This document shows positions 17,652 to 24,785 of a stretch of 64,000 bases of DNA, piece after piece. The stretch lies in the NCBI RefSeq assembly GCF_002159265.1, contig NZ_NFHG01000010.1:42947-106946 (forward strand), written 5' to 3'. This DNA is from Flavonifractor sp. An82. GTDB taxonomy: Bacteria > Bacillota > Clostridia > Oscillospirales > Oscillospiraceae. Under the pieces are notes generated by a model, which worked only from the letters and a program-made list of their open reading frames with translations, ran no database searches and was not told the DNA's origin. Position numbers and translations under genes: made by a program. The first letter of the stretch is position 1, and every line of letters starts with the position of its first letter.

Positions 17652-19082
17652 TTATTCCACCCCCGCAATTGCCGCGGCCTCATTCTGCCGCTCCTTCGCA
17701 GCCTCCAGGTCGTCGAAATCCCCCAGCGCCCGCAGATCCACATGGGAGGCGTCCACCCCCGCCCCCTGTTGGGCCAGGGTGATAGGGTAGTCCCCCTCCA
17801 GCTGTCCCCGAATGCTCTCAGAGCGCAGGCGGCACACCTCCAGCAGCGTGTCCACCGCCAGCAGATGATCCTCATAGGAGCAGAAGGCGGTGGGATCGAC
17901 CTCCACATAGGGAGCGATCATGACCTGTGCCTGCCGGATGACTGCCTCATACCGGCCGCTCTCGAAATACTCCGAGAGTAGTTGGCCGAAATAGGCGTGG
18001 TACCGGGCAAAATAGTCTCTGTTTTTCATCAGATTGTGATACAGAGGCCGCTCCAGCATGACCTCCCCCCGGGCGGGGGTGTTCACCGGCCAGTTGATCA
18101 GCACGTCGGGGTCCCGGATGGGATCGGTCATGCCCAGGGCGTAGGTGCCGAAGGCCAGGTTGTAGTCCCAGGGCAGAATGGAGATCACCCCGTCCTCCTC
18201 ATAGAGGAAGTAGTTGTGCCCGGTGTGGCCCAGGTAGCTGTCCCAGTTCATGACGAACACCTGGACGGCAAAATACCGCAACACCTCATCCGCATTGACC
18301 GCCGTCTCCAGGTCCTCCCCGGTGGACAGCACCCGCAGGGCCTGGATCAGCCGCTCCCGGTCCGCCACGTCCGTGTCAAACTTGGCGTTGTCAAAGATGT
18401 TTGGGTAGGCGGCGGGGTCATCGCCGATGTACCGCAGGGCCACGTCGGTGTTCTCCGCGTTCAGGGAGCGGTAGTCCGGCTTGTAGAGCGCTCCGTGATC
18501 CGGGCCGAAGTTTCGCCGGGCAAAGGCCTCCTCTGGCTCCTCGATGGCCAGAAACAGCCCCCAGGGGGTGCCGTTCACCGTCACCCAGGCATAGCTGCAC
18601 AGAGGGGCGGGCACCCCCATGTAGGCCATCATGTGGTAGACCAGCCAGGTTTTGAGATAGCTGTTGTCCTGGAAGGAGGCGTCCAGGGAGAGCTTGTCCA
18701 GGCCGTGGTAATTCCCGCCGTCCACATAGTGGTCGAACTCCAGTTTTAGGCTGTACCGGGACAGACCATACTCCTCCGTCAGCCGGAGGGAGTTGTTCCC
18801 CTTGGCCCGTAGGCCCACCTGGTAAAATTCCTCCCCGTCGATGACCGCGGTGCAGGGGATATACTCCTCCGCCGGGGCGTTTTCGAGGAAAGCCGCCCAG
18901 TCCTCCACCCGCAGGTCCACGGTGTGGACCCGGCCATCGTCAAAGAGGCGGGAGGCGTACCCGGGCGCGGCGCTGGCGGGCCGGAGGCCCAGAGCCTCCC
19001 CGAAGCAGAGCAGACCGGTGAGGACCAGGGCCAATAGGATGGCCCCGCCGCAGATAAGATCGATATGCCGGTGGCGGATCAT
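17652..19082 (-). CDS. CotH kinase-like protein, secreted or membrane-anchored
   Basis: 476 residues from ATG 19082. An N-terminal hydrophobic helix (GGAILLALVLTGLLCFGEALGL, about 10-32) is a signal or anchor. The CotH domain fills the rest: RAKGNNSLRLTEEYGLSRYSLKLEFD, YHGLDKLSLDASFQDNSYLKTWLVYHM, GPDHGALYKPDY and ISILPWDYNLAFG. CotH proteins are atypical kinases first known from spore coats. It is the last gene of a minus-strand operon with a DUF4956 protein and a VTC polyphosphate polymerase, a grouping seen in other Clostridia. Its substrate is unknown; an extracellular phosphorylated or polyphosphate-linked target is inference. Confidence 0.88.
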   Translation of the reverse strand: MIRHRHIDLICGGAILLALVLTGLLCFGEALGLRPASAAPGYASRLFDDGRVHTVDLRVEDWAAFLENAPAEEYIPCTAVIDGEEFYQVGLRAKGNNSLRLTEEYGLSRYSLKLEFDHYVDGGNYHGLDKLSLDASFQDNSYLKTWLVYHMMAYMGVPAPLCSYAWVTVNGTPWGLFLAIEEPEEAFARRNFGPDHGALYKPDYRSLNAENTDVALRYIGDDPAAYPNIFDNAKFDTDVADRERLIQALRVLSTGEDLETAVNADEVLRYFAVQVFVMNWDSYLGHTGHNYFLYEEDGVISILPWDYNLAFGTYALGMTDPIRDPDVLINWPVNTPARGEVMLERPLYHNLMKNRDYFARYHAYFGQLLSEYFESGRYEAVIRQAQVMIAPYVEVDPTAFCSYEDHLLAVDTLLEVCRLRSESIRGQLEGDYPITLAQQGAGVDASHVDLRALGDFDDLEAAKERQNEAAAIAGVE

Positions 19083-19086
19083 GGCC

Positions 19087-19767
19087 TCACCCCATGTAGT
19101 CCCCGTTGTAGGAGACCAGCACCACGTTCCCCACGCCCTCCATGGCCCCCAGCTCATTGACGAACTCCGTGTCGGCATCCCGCAGGCGCACCTCGTAGTT
19201 CAGCTCGATCTGGCCCGGGGCCACGCTCTTGCTCTTCAGATTCAGCCGCCGCACCCGGGCCTCCACCAGGGCGCGCACCTGCCCCTCCACATCCTGGTCG
19301 GCGCAGTGGACCACCAGGATGTAGGGGGACTCCCCGTTCTTCTGCCGGGAGAACACCAGCAGCACCACCCCCACAAATAGGCTGCCCACCACCGCCAGGG
19401 GGATCAGCCCCGCCGCCAGCACGATGCCCGCCGCGATGGCCCAGAACAGGAAGGCGATATCCATGGGCTCCTTGATGGCGGTACGGAAGCGGACGATGGA
19501 CAGGGCGCCCACCATGCCCAGGGAGAGGACGATGTTGCTGGTCACCGCCAGGATCAGCAGGGTTGTGATGAGGGTGAGGGCGATGAGGGTCACCCCGAAG
19601 CTGGGGGCGTACATGACCCCGGCGTAGCATTTTTTATAGACCAGGAAGATGAACAGGCCCAGGCAGAAGGCCAGCGCCAGGGCGATGGCGGCGTCCGGCA
19701 GGGAGACCGCGTCCAGCCGCTCCAGAAAGCTGGATTTGAAGATGTCCTGAAAGGTGAACGTGGGCAT
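19087..19767 (-). CDS. DUF4956 membrane protein
   Basis: 226 residues from ATG 19767, which has AGAGGT 9-10 nt upstream (a GTG 9 nt earlier is less well placed). Three to four helices lie between about residues 22 and 140, including the conserved block LSLGMVGALSIVRFRTAIKEP. A soluble C-terminal domain follows (YILVVHCADQDVEGQVRAL to VVLVSYNGDYMG). DUF4956 proteins occur almost always next to VTC-type polyphosphate polymerases, as here. A role in the same membrane complex is inferred. The CotH gene follows 4 nt after the stop. Confidence 0.88.
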   Translation of the reverse strand: MPTFTFQDIFKSSFLERLDAVSLPDAAIALALAFCLGLFIFLVYKKCYAGVMYAPSFGVTLIALTLITTLLILAVTSNIVLSLGMVGALSIVRFRTAIKEPMDIAFLFWAIAAGIVLAAGLIPLAVVGSLFVGVVLLVFSRQKNGESPYILVVHCADQDVEGQVRALVEARVRRLNLKSKSVAPGQIELNYEVRLRDADTEFVNELGAMEGVGNVVLVSYNGDYMG

Positions 19768-19793
19768 GGCAGCCACACCTCTTTTCTTCGTTC

Positions 19794-20504
19794 TCAGTCA
19801 AACCGCCGGCACAGGGCGTATTTGGAACAGGCCCCCGCCCGGCGGCCCGGCGTCTGGACGGCCAGCCGCACCAGGTCGGGGAGAAAGGCATCGTACTTGA
19901 CCTCCAGTACCGTCACCCCCTCCAGGGGCCTGAGGGGAAAGGCTCCTGGGGACAGGAAGCCGGCGCTGTCCCCGCAGGTGCGCAGGTCCCGGTCCAGGGT
20001 CACCCGGACGTTTCCGGGGGCGTACAGGAATGCCTCCCGGTCATAGCACACCACCGTCCTGGGCCGCAGCAGCGTCCCCCGGAGCTTGTGGTACAGCTCC
20101 GACAGCAGGGGCTCCCCCCGCTCCAGAAGGAAGGCGTCCTCCCCGGAGAGCAGCCGCTCCGCCTCCGACCAGGTCAGGCGGGCGGACCGCTTGCCGCACA
20201 GGCCGTTCACCTTAAATTTTTTCTCCAGCTTGAGAAAATCCGGGCGCTCCCCGTAGTACCGCAGGCGGAACTTCTCCCGCCGGTCCACCCCGTCCAGCTT
20301 CTCCCGGAGGGCGGTATCGTAGGGGGTGTCGAAATACAGGCTGGTCACCCGGTAGGAGCCGTCCGGCCCGGCGTGGCCGTCCCGGGGAAAGAGCTTCCCC
20401 AGCCTGGAGGCGAGCACCAGATCCTCCTGGGGAGAGATCTGGTGCTTGACCTCGTGGCGCAGGCGGAGGGGCTCAGTCGTCCCAATCGTCGTCCCAGTCG
20501 TCAT
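19794..20504 (-). CDS. VTC-domain polyphosphate polymerase
   Basis: About 236 residues. The VTC tunnel-enzyme motifs are in order: LRLRHEVKHQI, SLYFDTPYD, REKFRLRYYG, LEKKFKV, VVCYDREAFLY, RVTLDRDLR and VLEVKYDAFLP, with the Lys/Arg pairs that line the tunnel. The family makes polyphosphate from ATP at the inner membrane face. The start is uncertain. The nearest ATG in frame (20504) lies inside the Asp-rich repeat end of the upstream gene in another frame, giving a 32-nt overlap; no ATG/GTG/TTG lies nearer LRLRHEVK. Translation is probably coupled to the upstream gene. Confidence 0.85.
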   Translation of the reverse strand: MTTGTTIGTTEPLRLRHEVKHQISPQEDLVLASRLGKLFPRDGHAGPDGSYRVTSLYFDTPYDTALREKLDGVDRREKFRLRYYGERPDFLKLEKKFKVNGLCGKRSARLTWSEAERLLSGEDAFLLERGEPLLSELYHKLRGTLLRPRTVVCYDREAFLYAPGNVRVTLDRDLRTCGDSAGFLSPGAFPLRPLEGVTVLEVKYDAFLPDLVRLAVQTPGRRAGACSKYALCRRFD

Positions 20505-21678
20505 CGTCGTCCCGGTCGTCGTAGTCCGTGTCGTCCCAGCCGTCGTCATCGTCGTCCCAGTGGTCCTCGCCGGTGGGGTCGCCGTACCAGTCGTCGTCAT
20601 CGCCCCAGTCGTCGTAGTCGGTGATGCCATCGGCATTGGGGCCGTAGTCGGTGTCGTCGTAATCGGTGATGCCGTCGGCGTTGGGGCCGTAGTCCGTGTC
20701 GTCGTAATCGGTGATGCCGTCGGCATTGGGGCCGTAGTCCGTGTCGTCGTAATCGGTGATGCCGTCGGCGTTGGGACCGTAGTCGGTGTCGTCGTAATCG
20801 GTGATTCCATCATTGTTGGGGCCATAGTCCGTGTCGTCATAGTCGGTGATCCCGTCGGCATTGGGGCCGTAGTCGGTGTCGTCGTAGTCAGTCACGCCGT
20901 AATCGGTGATCCCGTCGCTGCCCGGGCCATAGTCGGTGTCGTCATAGTCCTGGAACTCCGCGTCCATCTCGGTGACCTTGCCGGTGTAGGCGTTCACCTC
21001 ATACTCGTACTCCACGCCGTCCAGGACGAATTCCACCTCGTACTCCCCGTCGTCCAGGTCGTACTCCTTCTCCACAAACTGCAGATCGTCCCGGCCCAGC
21101 TGGGTGGAGAGGATGCTCTGAGCGGCGGAGGCGTTGATGTACCCCTTGTCCCCGTAGGCGTCGTCGTAGTCGTCTTGGTCCAGGGTCACGGCCTGGGAGC
21201 CGATCTGGTCGGTCTCCACCACCAGCCGGACCGCCTCGGCCAGTTCGTTCAGGAACTGGTCATTGGGGTAGACGGAGCCCCGCTCCAGCTTCAGGATGAT
21301 GTTCTTCTCGTGGCCGCCCACGGTGGCGTCGAAGTAGCCCAGGGCATTGATCTCGTCCACCAGCTCTCCCACCACCTGGGTACAGGGCCGGCCCTCATAG
21401 CCGGTGTAGGAGGCCAGCAGGGTCTGGGCCTCCTGGTTGCGGCCGGTGAGGGCCACCACGTTGCCCAGATCGTCATAGTCCATCTCGATCTCCGGGTTCA
21501 CGCTCAGCAGGACGGTGCCGGCCACGCCGCCGCTCTCTTCCAGGAGGGGGGCGCTGGTGCCGGGGGTCTCGGGGAGGGACGCCGTGCCGGCGCCGTTCCC
21601 GCAGGCGGTCAGAGTGGTCAGGGCCAGGGCGGCGGTCAGGGTCAGGGCAAACCATTTGGTGCGGATGTTCTGTTTCAT
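20473..21678 (-). CDS. Lipoprotein with RsgI-like domain, PepSY-like domain and Asp-rich repeats
   Basis: 401 residues from ATG 21678; the ATG 9 nt earlier sits directly on the AAGGAG ribosome site and is unlikely. A lipobox is at LTLTALTTLTAC-like position (LTTLTAC, Cys near 26). Residues about 50-150 resemble the RsgI extracellular domain, with SVNPEIEMDYDDLGNV and VVGELVDEINALGYF. A PepSY-like region follows (AAQSILSTQLG, EYEVEFVLDGVEYEYEVNAYTGKV). Then come seven 15-residue repeats of the form DYDDTDYGPNADGIT and a tail made almost only of Asp, Trp and Tyr. It is anchored outside the membrane. The repeats could bind divalent cations (inference). It is first in the operon with the polyphosphate polymerase. 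Confidence 0.82.
   Translation of the reverse strand: MKQNIRTKWFALTLTAALALTTLTACGNGAGTASLPETPGTSAPLLEESGGVAGTVLLSVNPEIEMDYDDLGNVVALTGRNQEAQTLLASYTGYEGRPCTQVVGELVDEINALGYFDATVGGHEKNIILKLERGSVYPNDQFLNELAEAVRLVVETDQIGSQAVTLDQDDYDDAYGDKGYINASAAQSILSTQLGRDDLQFVEKEYDLDDGEYEVEFVLDGVEYEYEVNAYTGKVTEMDAEFQDYDDTDYGPGSDGITDYGVTDYDDTDYGPNADGITDYDDTDYGPNNDGITDYDDTDYGPNADGITDYDDTDYGPNADGITDYDDTDYGPNADGITDYDDTDYGPNADGITDYDDWGDDDDWYGDPTGEDHWDDDDDGWDDTDYDDRDDDDDWDDDWDD
20620..20955. repeat. 45-bp coding tandem repeat (seven units)
   Basis: Seven consecutive 45-bp units encode DYDDTDYGPNADGIT and close variants (GPGSDGIT, GPNNDGIT). One short extra unit (DYGVT) interrupts between the first and second unit. Third-position changes between units show the protein repeat is under selection and the array is not freshly copied. 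Confidence 0.9.
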
Positions 21679-21730
21679 TTCATTCATCTCCTTGAAAAGG
21701 GTGTTTGGTTTGTGTGTTCTGCTTTTAGAT

Positions 21731-21757
21731 TACGGAGCCGCTGCCGAAAAACCGGGG
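21731..21757 (-). promoter_or_regulatory. Candidate sigma-I promoter P3 (lipoprotein-VTC operon)
   Basis: CCCC (21757-21754), 18 nt, CCGTA (21735-21731), about 50 nt upstream of the lipoprotein start. Same elements and spacing as P1 and P2. Confidence 0.65.
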
Positions 21758-21802
21758 CCTGGGAAAAACTTTTTTCCTCTTCTTCGGCTGACACAGGGAG
21801 GA

Positions 21803-21829
21803 TACGGCGGCCGGTCTCCAAAACCGGGG
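21803..21829 (-). promoter_or_regulatory. Candidate sigma-I promoter P2 (lipoprotein-VTC operon)
   Basis: CCCC (21829-21826), 18 nt, CCGTA (21807-21803). Located just after the rsgI stop, 72 bp upstream of P3, so the lipoprotein operon may have tandem promoters. Confidence 0.62.
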
Positions 21830-21851
21830 CCGCGGCGGAAATTTTTCTGCG

Positions 21852-22811
21852 TTAATCGTCGTCATCCCGCTCTCCGTCATCGTCGCCATCATCATCGTCA
21901 TCGCCGTCCCAGTCGTCGTCATCGTCGTCCCGGTCATCGCCGTCATCCCGGTCCTCATAGTCGGTGTCACCGTCCACATAAGGGCCGTCGTCGGGAGGTT
22001 CATAGTCGGTGACGCCGTCGCTGTAAGGACCGTAATCCGTATCCTCATAATCGGTGACCCCGTCGGCGTTGGGGCCGTAGTCCGTGTCATCGTAGTCCGT
22101 GATCCCCGGGTCGGCAGAGGGGACAGGGGGCGCGGAGGGCGCCGGCGTGGGCTCCGGCACAGGCTCCGGCGTGAGGTCCGAGGTGGGGGACGGCGTGGGG
22201 CTGGGCGGCGCCACCGGGATCACCACCTCGGTGGCCGGTTCCTCCTCCGGCGCGGGGCCGATTTGGATCACGATGGTCTCCCCGTACCGCTCCTCCAGAT
22301 CCTCCCGGGCCGCCTGTTCCTCCCGGGCCTGCCAGTCGGCGTCGGCGCTGGTGACCGTGATGGACACCGTCTCCCCGCCGGAGAGGTAGCCCATATCGAT
22401 GGCCCGCTCCACCAGCTCCCCGGTCACGTCCTCCCGGTCCTTGCCGCTGTATTCGTAGCCCGCAATCAGGCTCTGGCCGTCCTCATTGAGCCCCTCCAGC
22501 TCCAGCACCCGGTCGGTGCGGCTGAGGGTGAGCTCCACATCCGGGTTGATCTGGATGCGCAGGGCGCCGTAGGGGGTGAAGTTTGGCTGGTAGTAGCCAA
22601 AGAACACCAAGCACAGACAGGCGGCCAGGCCAGCCACGCCGGACAGGGGCTTCCACAGGGCGGGGCGTTTTTCCCTGGGGTGCCGCAGCTCCACGATGTC
22701 CCGCACTGTGTCCCCCACCTGATAGCGCAGGTTGGCGGCCTTCAAGAAGCGGCCCTCCTCGTCCAGCACCACCGCGTAGGCCGGGTGCACCTCCATGACC
22801 AGATAGCTCAC
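21852..22811 (-). CDS. rsgI: Anti-sigma-I factor RsgI with Asp-rich extracellular tail
   Basis: 319 residues from GTG 22811, overlapping the sigI stop as GTGA. The N-terminal RsgI domain is cytoplasmic (YLVMEVHPAYAVVLDEEGRFLKAAN). One membrane helix lies at about 62-80 (GVAGLAACLCLVFFGYY). Outside is the RsgI SEA-like domain with the conserved Asn-Pro of QINPDVEL, where RsgI proteins of cellulolytic Clostridia self-cleave (known for that family). A Pro/Glu-rich linker leads to three or four DYDDTDYGPNADGVT-type repeats and a run of Asp. It should hold SigI inactive until an outside signal acts on the ectodomain. Confidence 0.88.
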   Translation of the reverse strand: MSYLVMEVHPAYAVVLDEEGRFLKAANLRYQVGDTVRDIVELRHPREKRPALWKPLSGVAGLAACLCLVFFGYYQPNFTPYGALRIQINPDVELTLSRTDRVLELEGLNEDGQSLIAGYEYSGKDREDVTGELVERAIDMGYLSGGETVSITVTSADADWQAREEQAAREDLEERYGETIVIQIGPAPEEEPATEVVIPVAPPSPTPSPTSDLTPEPVPEPTPAPSAPPVPSADPGITDYDDTDYGPNADGVTDYEDTDYGPYSDGVTDYEPPDDGPYVDGDTDYEDRDDGDDRDDDDDDWDGDDDDDGDDDGERDDDD

Positions 22812-23548
22812 GCCTCGTCGCCCCCTCTCTTGGGGCCCACCTGGCACAGGTGGCCCCGGATGATCTCATAGCCGTTGGTGAAGGCCAGCAGGATGGCTAC
22901 CAGGTACTTCCGGTGCCGCTCCATGGTCTTCCTGTCGGTGCCGGAGCCGGCGGCCAGCTCCCCCATGGGCAGCTTGCCCGTGTCCTCCACCCGCTTGAGC
23001 AGCTCCGGCTGGGTCCGGGCGAAGTCCAGCACCCGGCGGCAGGCGGCGAAGGTCCGCTCCTGCCGGGGGCAGTTGTCCGCCACGTCGGAGAAGGTCAGGC
23101 CGAACTGGGCCAGCTTCTCGGAAAACTCCCGGATTTCCCGCCGGCTGGCGGTGCGCACCACATAGTCCCCGGCGTGGTCCACGGTGTCGGGGATGGTGTC
23201 CAGCAGCTCGCCGCCGTCCTCCTCCCCGCCCAGGGGGGTGTGGAGGGAGATCACGTTGCCGCAGCGCTTCTCCGTCCGGTAGTGGTCGATGAGTCGGTTT
23301 TTAATAGCACGGGCGGCGTAGGGCAGAAAGGCGCCCCGGCTCTTCTCATAGGCCAGCACCGCCTCATAGAAGGCCAGCATGGCAATGCTCAGCTCGTCCT
23401 CGTGGCCGTTTTCCGGGGCGGTATGAAGAAACTTCACCGTCTCCGAGCGGATAAAGCCCATGTACTGACGGATGAGGGCGTCCGCCGCCTCCGAGTCCGT
23501 CTTGGCCGATCGTACCTGGGAAACGATGTCGTGCTCTGTGCGCACCAT
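22808..23548 (-). CDS. sigI: RNA polymerase sigma factor, SigI family
   Basis: 246 residues from ATG 23548 (GGAGGG 6 nt upstream; ATG 23554 is too close to it). SigI features: EHDIVSQVRSAKTDSEAADALIRQYMGFI at the N-terminus, EDELSIAMLAFYEAVLAYEKSRGAFLPYAARAIKNRLIDHYR (region 2), and a C-terminal SigI-C region (FGLTFSDVADNCPRQERTF to TDRKTMERHRKYLVAILLAFTNGYEIIRGHL). The rsgI gene overlaps its stop. SigI factors respond to heat or to polysaccharides in characterised species. Here three copies of one promoter motif upstream of this gene and the next operon suggest autoregulation and control of the polyphosphate genes. Confidence 0.92.
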   Translation of the reverse strand: MVRTEHDIVSQVRSAKTDSEAADALIRQYMGFIRSETVKFLHTAPENGHEDELSIAMLAFYEAVLAYEKSRGAFLPYAARAIKNRLIDHYRTEKRCGNVISLHTPLGGEEDGGELLDTIPDTVDHAGDYVVRTASRREIREFSEKLAQFGLTFSDVADNCPRQERTFAACRRVLDFARTQPELLKRVEDTGKLPMGELAAGSGTDRKTMERHRKYLVAILLAFTNGYEIIRGHLCQVGPKRGGDEA

Positions 23549-23580
23549 TGCCATCCCTCCATCCCCCTCCGGCAGTAGGA

Positions 23581-23607
23581 TACGGACACGCCGCCGGATT
23601 TTCGGGG
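23581..23607 (-). promoter_or_regulatory. Candidate sigma-I promoter P1 (sigI-rsgI)
   Basis: ACCCC (CCCC at 23607-23604), 18 nt, CCGTA (23585-23581), about 33 nt upstream of sigI. The GACCCC-type -35 agrees with what is known for SigI promoters; CGTA stands where CGAA is usual. Confidence 0.65.
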
Positions 23608-23811
23608 TCACAGCAGAAATTTTCAAAGGGTAGAAAACACTATTGTAAAGTTTAGCGGCTGCGAAACGGAGGCGCGACCGTCTGGATGTCAAATCTTTGT
23701 CAAATGTATGTAAAGAAACGGATGGGGCGGTTTTGTGTTCCCTTGGATGGGTTGCGCGCCAGGGTTCTTCGTGGTAGGATGGAGGCACGCACACAGAAAG
23801 GAGCGCGCGGG

Positions 23812-24459
23812 ATGAAACAGATCTTTTCTTTCGGTTTGACAGCGGCGCTTTTGCTGGCCTGCCTGACCGGCTGCGGCGGACAGGCGGGCGGCGCCGCGCC
23901 CGGCGGGACGGCCCCCTCCGGCGGCCAGACTCCCCCGGCGTCCTCCGTTCCGGAAACGCCCGCCGGCCAGGGGCAGACGCCGCCTGTGTCCCCCGACCCG
24001 GAGAGGGGAGTCGCCGCCGGGGAGATCAGCCGGGAGGAGGCCCTGGCCATCGCCCTGGACAATGCGGACGTGCCGGAGGGCGACGCCTACAACATCAAAA
24101 ACGAGACCGACAGCGACAATGGCATCCCCATCTATGACATCGAGTTCGAGACCGACTACGGCGACTACGACTTTGAGGTGTCCATGGCCGACGGTCGCAT
24201 CGTTGGTGCGGACTACGAGGTGGACGAGGAGTGGCTGGACGCTCTGGACGGCAGCCCTGTCACAGCGGAGGAGGCCACTTCCATCGTGGCCGGCAAGGTT
24301 TCCGGCGCCAGTGCGGCGGACGTATCTGTCTGGGAAGAGTCCGGCGACGGCCGGGGACGTTACGAAGGGGAGCTGTTCCTGGACGGCATGAAGTACGAGT
24401 TTGAACTGGACCCCCGGACGGGGCGGATCTTCGACTGGACCGCCGATCTGAGGGACTGA
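23812..24459 (+). CDS. PepSY-domain lipoprotein
   Basis: 215 residues from ATG 23812, with AAAGGAG upstream. Signal peptide with lipobox LACLTGC (Cys near 20), then a Gly/Pro/Ser-rich linker to about residue 62. Two PepSY-like units follow: ISREEALAIALDNADVPEGDAYNIKNE to YDFEVSMADGRIVGADYEVDEEW, and VTAEEATSIVAGKVSGASAADVSVW to YEFELDPRTGRIFDW. It faces the divergent sigI gene across 263 bp. PepSY proteins often restrain proteases or bind ions. A link to the sigma-I system is suggested only by position and by the PepSY-like part of the other lipoprotein. Confidence 0.82.
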   Translation: MKQIFSFGLTAALLLACLTGCGGQAGGAAPGGTAPSGGQTPPASSVPETPAGQGQTPPVSPDPERGVAAGEISREEALAIALDNADVPEGDAYNIKNETDSDNGIPIYDIEFETDYGDYDFEVSMADGRIVGADYEVDEEWLDALDGSPVTAEEATSIVAGKVSGASAADVSVWEESGDGRGRYEGELFLDGMKYEFELDPRTGRIFDWTADLRD

Positions 24460-24469
24460 CCGGCACAGA

Positions 24470-24518
24470 AAAGCAGCGGGGAGAAGGCACATCTGCCTAC
24501 TCCCCGCTGCTTTATTTT
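24470..24518. terminator. Intrinsic terminator between convergent genes
   Basis: AAAGCAGCGGGGA pairs with TCCCCGCTGCTTT, with an inner AGGCA/TGCCT stem, followed by ATTTTG. Works after the PepSY lipoprotein (+) and, with the A-rich flank, after the minus-strand gene ending at 24527. Confidence 0.85.
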
Positions 24519-24526
24519 GCTGATGT

Positions 24527-24760
24527 TTAGAATGGCTCCTTGGGCGAGAGTCCCAGTTTGGCCTCCAGTTCCCGCGTTTTGGTCTCCATCTCGTACAGCG
24601 CCATGGAGGGCGTTTTTTCCTGCCTGGTCACCATCTTGACCAGGAGCTCGCTCAGGATGGACGCATTCGTCCGCTCCAGCAGCTCCATCGCCCGCTCCAA
24701 CGTTTGCCCGGAGAATCCGACCTTTTCCAGCTTCCGGCGTTCCTTATCCAAACGCTTCAT
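24527..24760 (-). CDS. Small charged helical protein, unknown function
   Basis: 77 residues from ATG 24760 (a GTG 9 nt upstream is an alternative). Almost entirely helical and charged: MKRLDKERRKLEKVGFSG at the start, ALYEMETKTRELEAKLG near the end. No membrane segment, no cysteine. It lies 26 nt downstream of the SLH surface protein on the same strand and ends at a terminator. Family not recognised. Confidence 0.6.
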   Translation of the reverse strand: MKRLDKERRKLEKVGFSGQTLERAMELLERTNASILSELLVKMVTRQEKTPSMALYEMETKTRELEAKLGLSPKEPF

Positions 24761-24785
24761 GGTCTTCACACCCCAATTCGCCTGG

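Noticed and set aside
20620..20955. Possible CRISPR array
   Set aside because: The 45-bp units are contiguous, without spacers, and keep one protein reading frame.
20446..21855. 469-codon Val/Gly-rich open frame on +
   Set aside because: It is the reverse of the Asp-rich repeat coding region; the repeats VGDAIGIGAVVGVVVI are a mirror of the 45-bp units.
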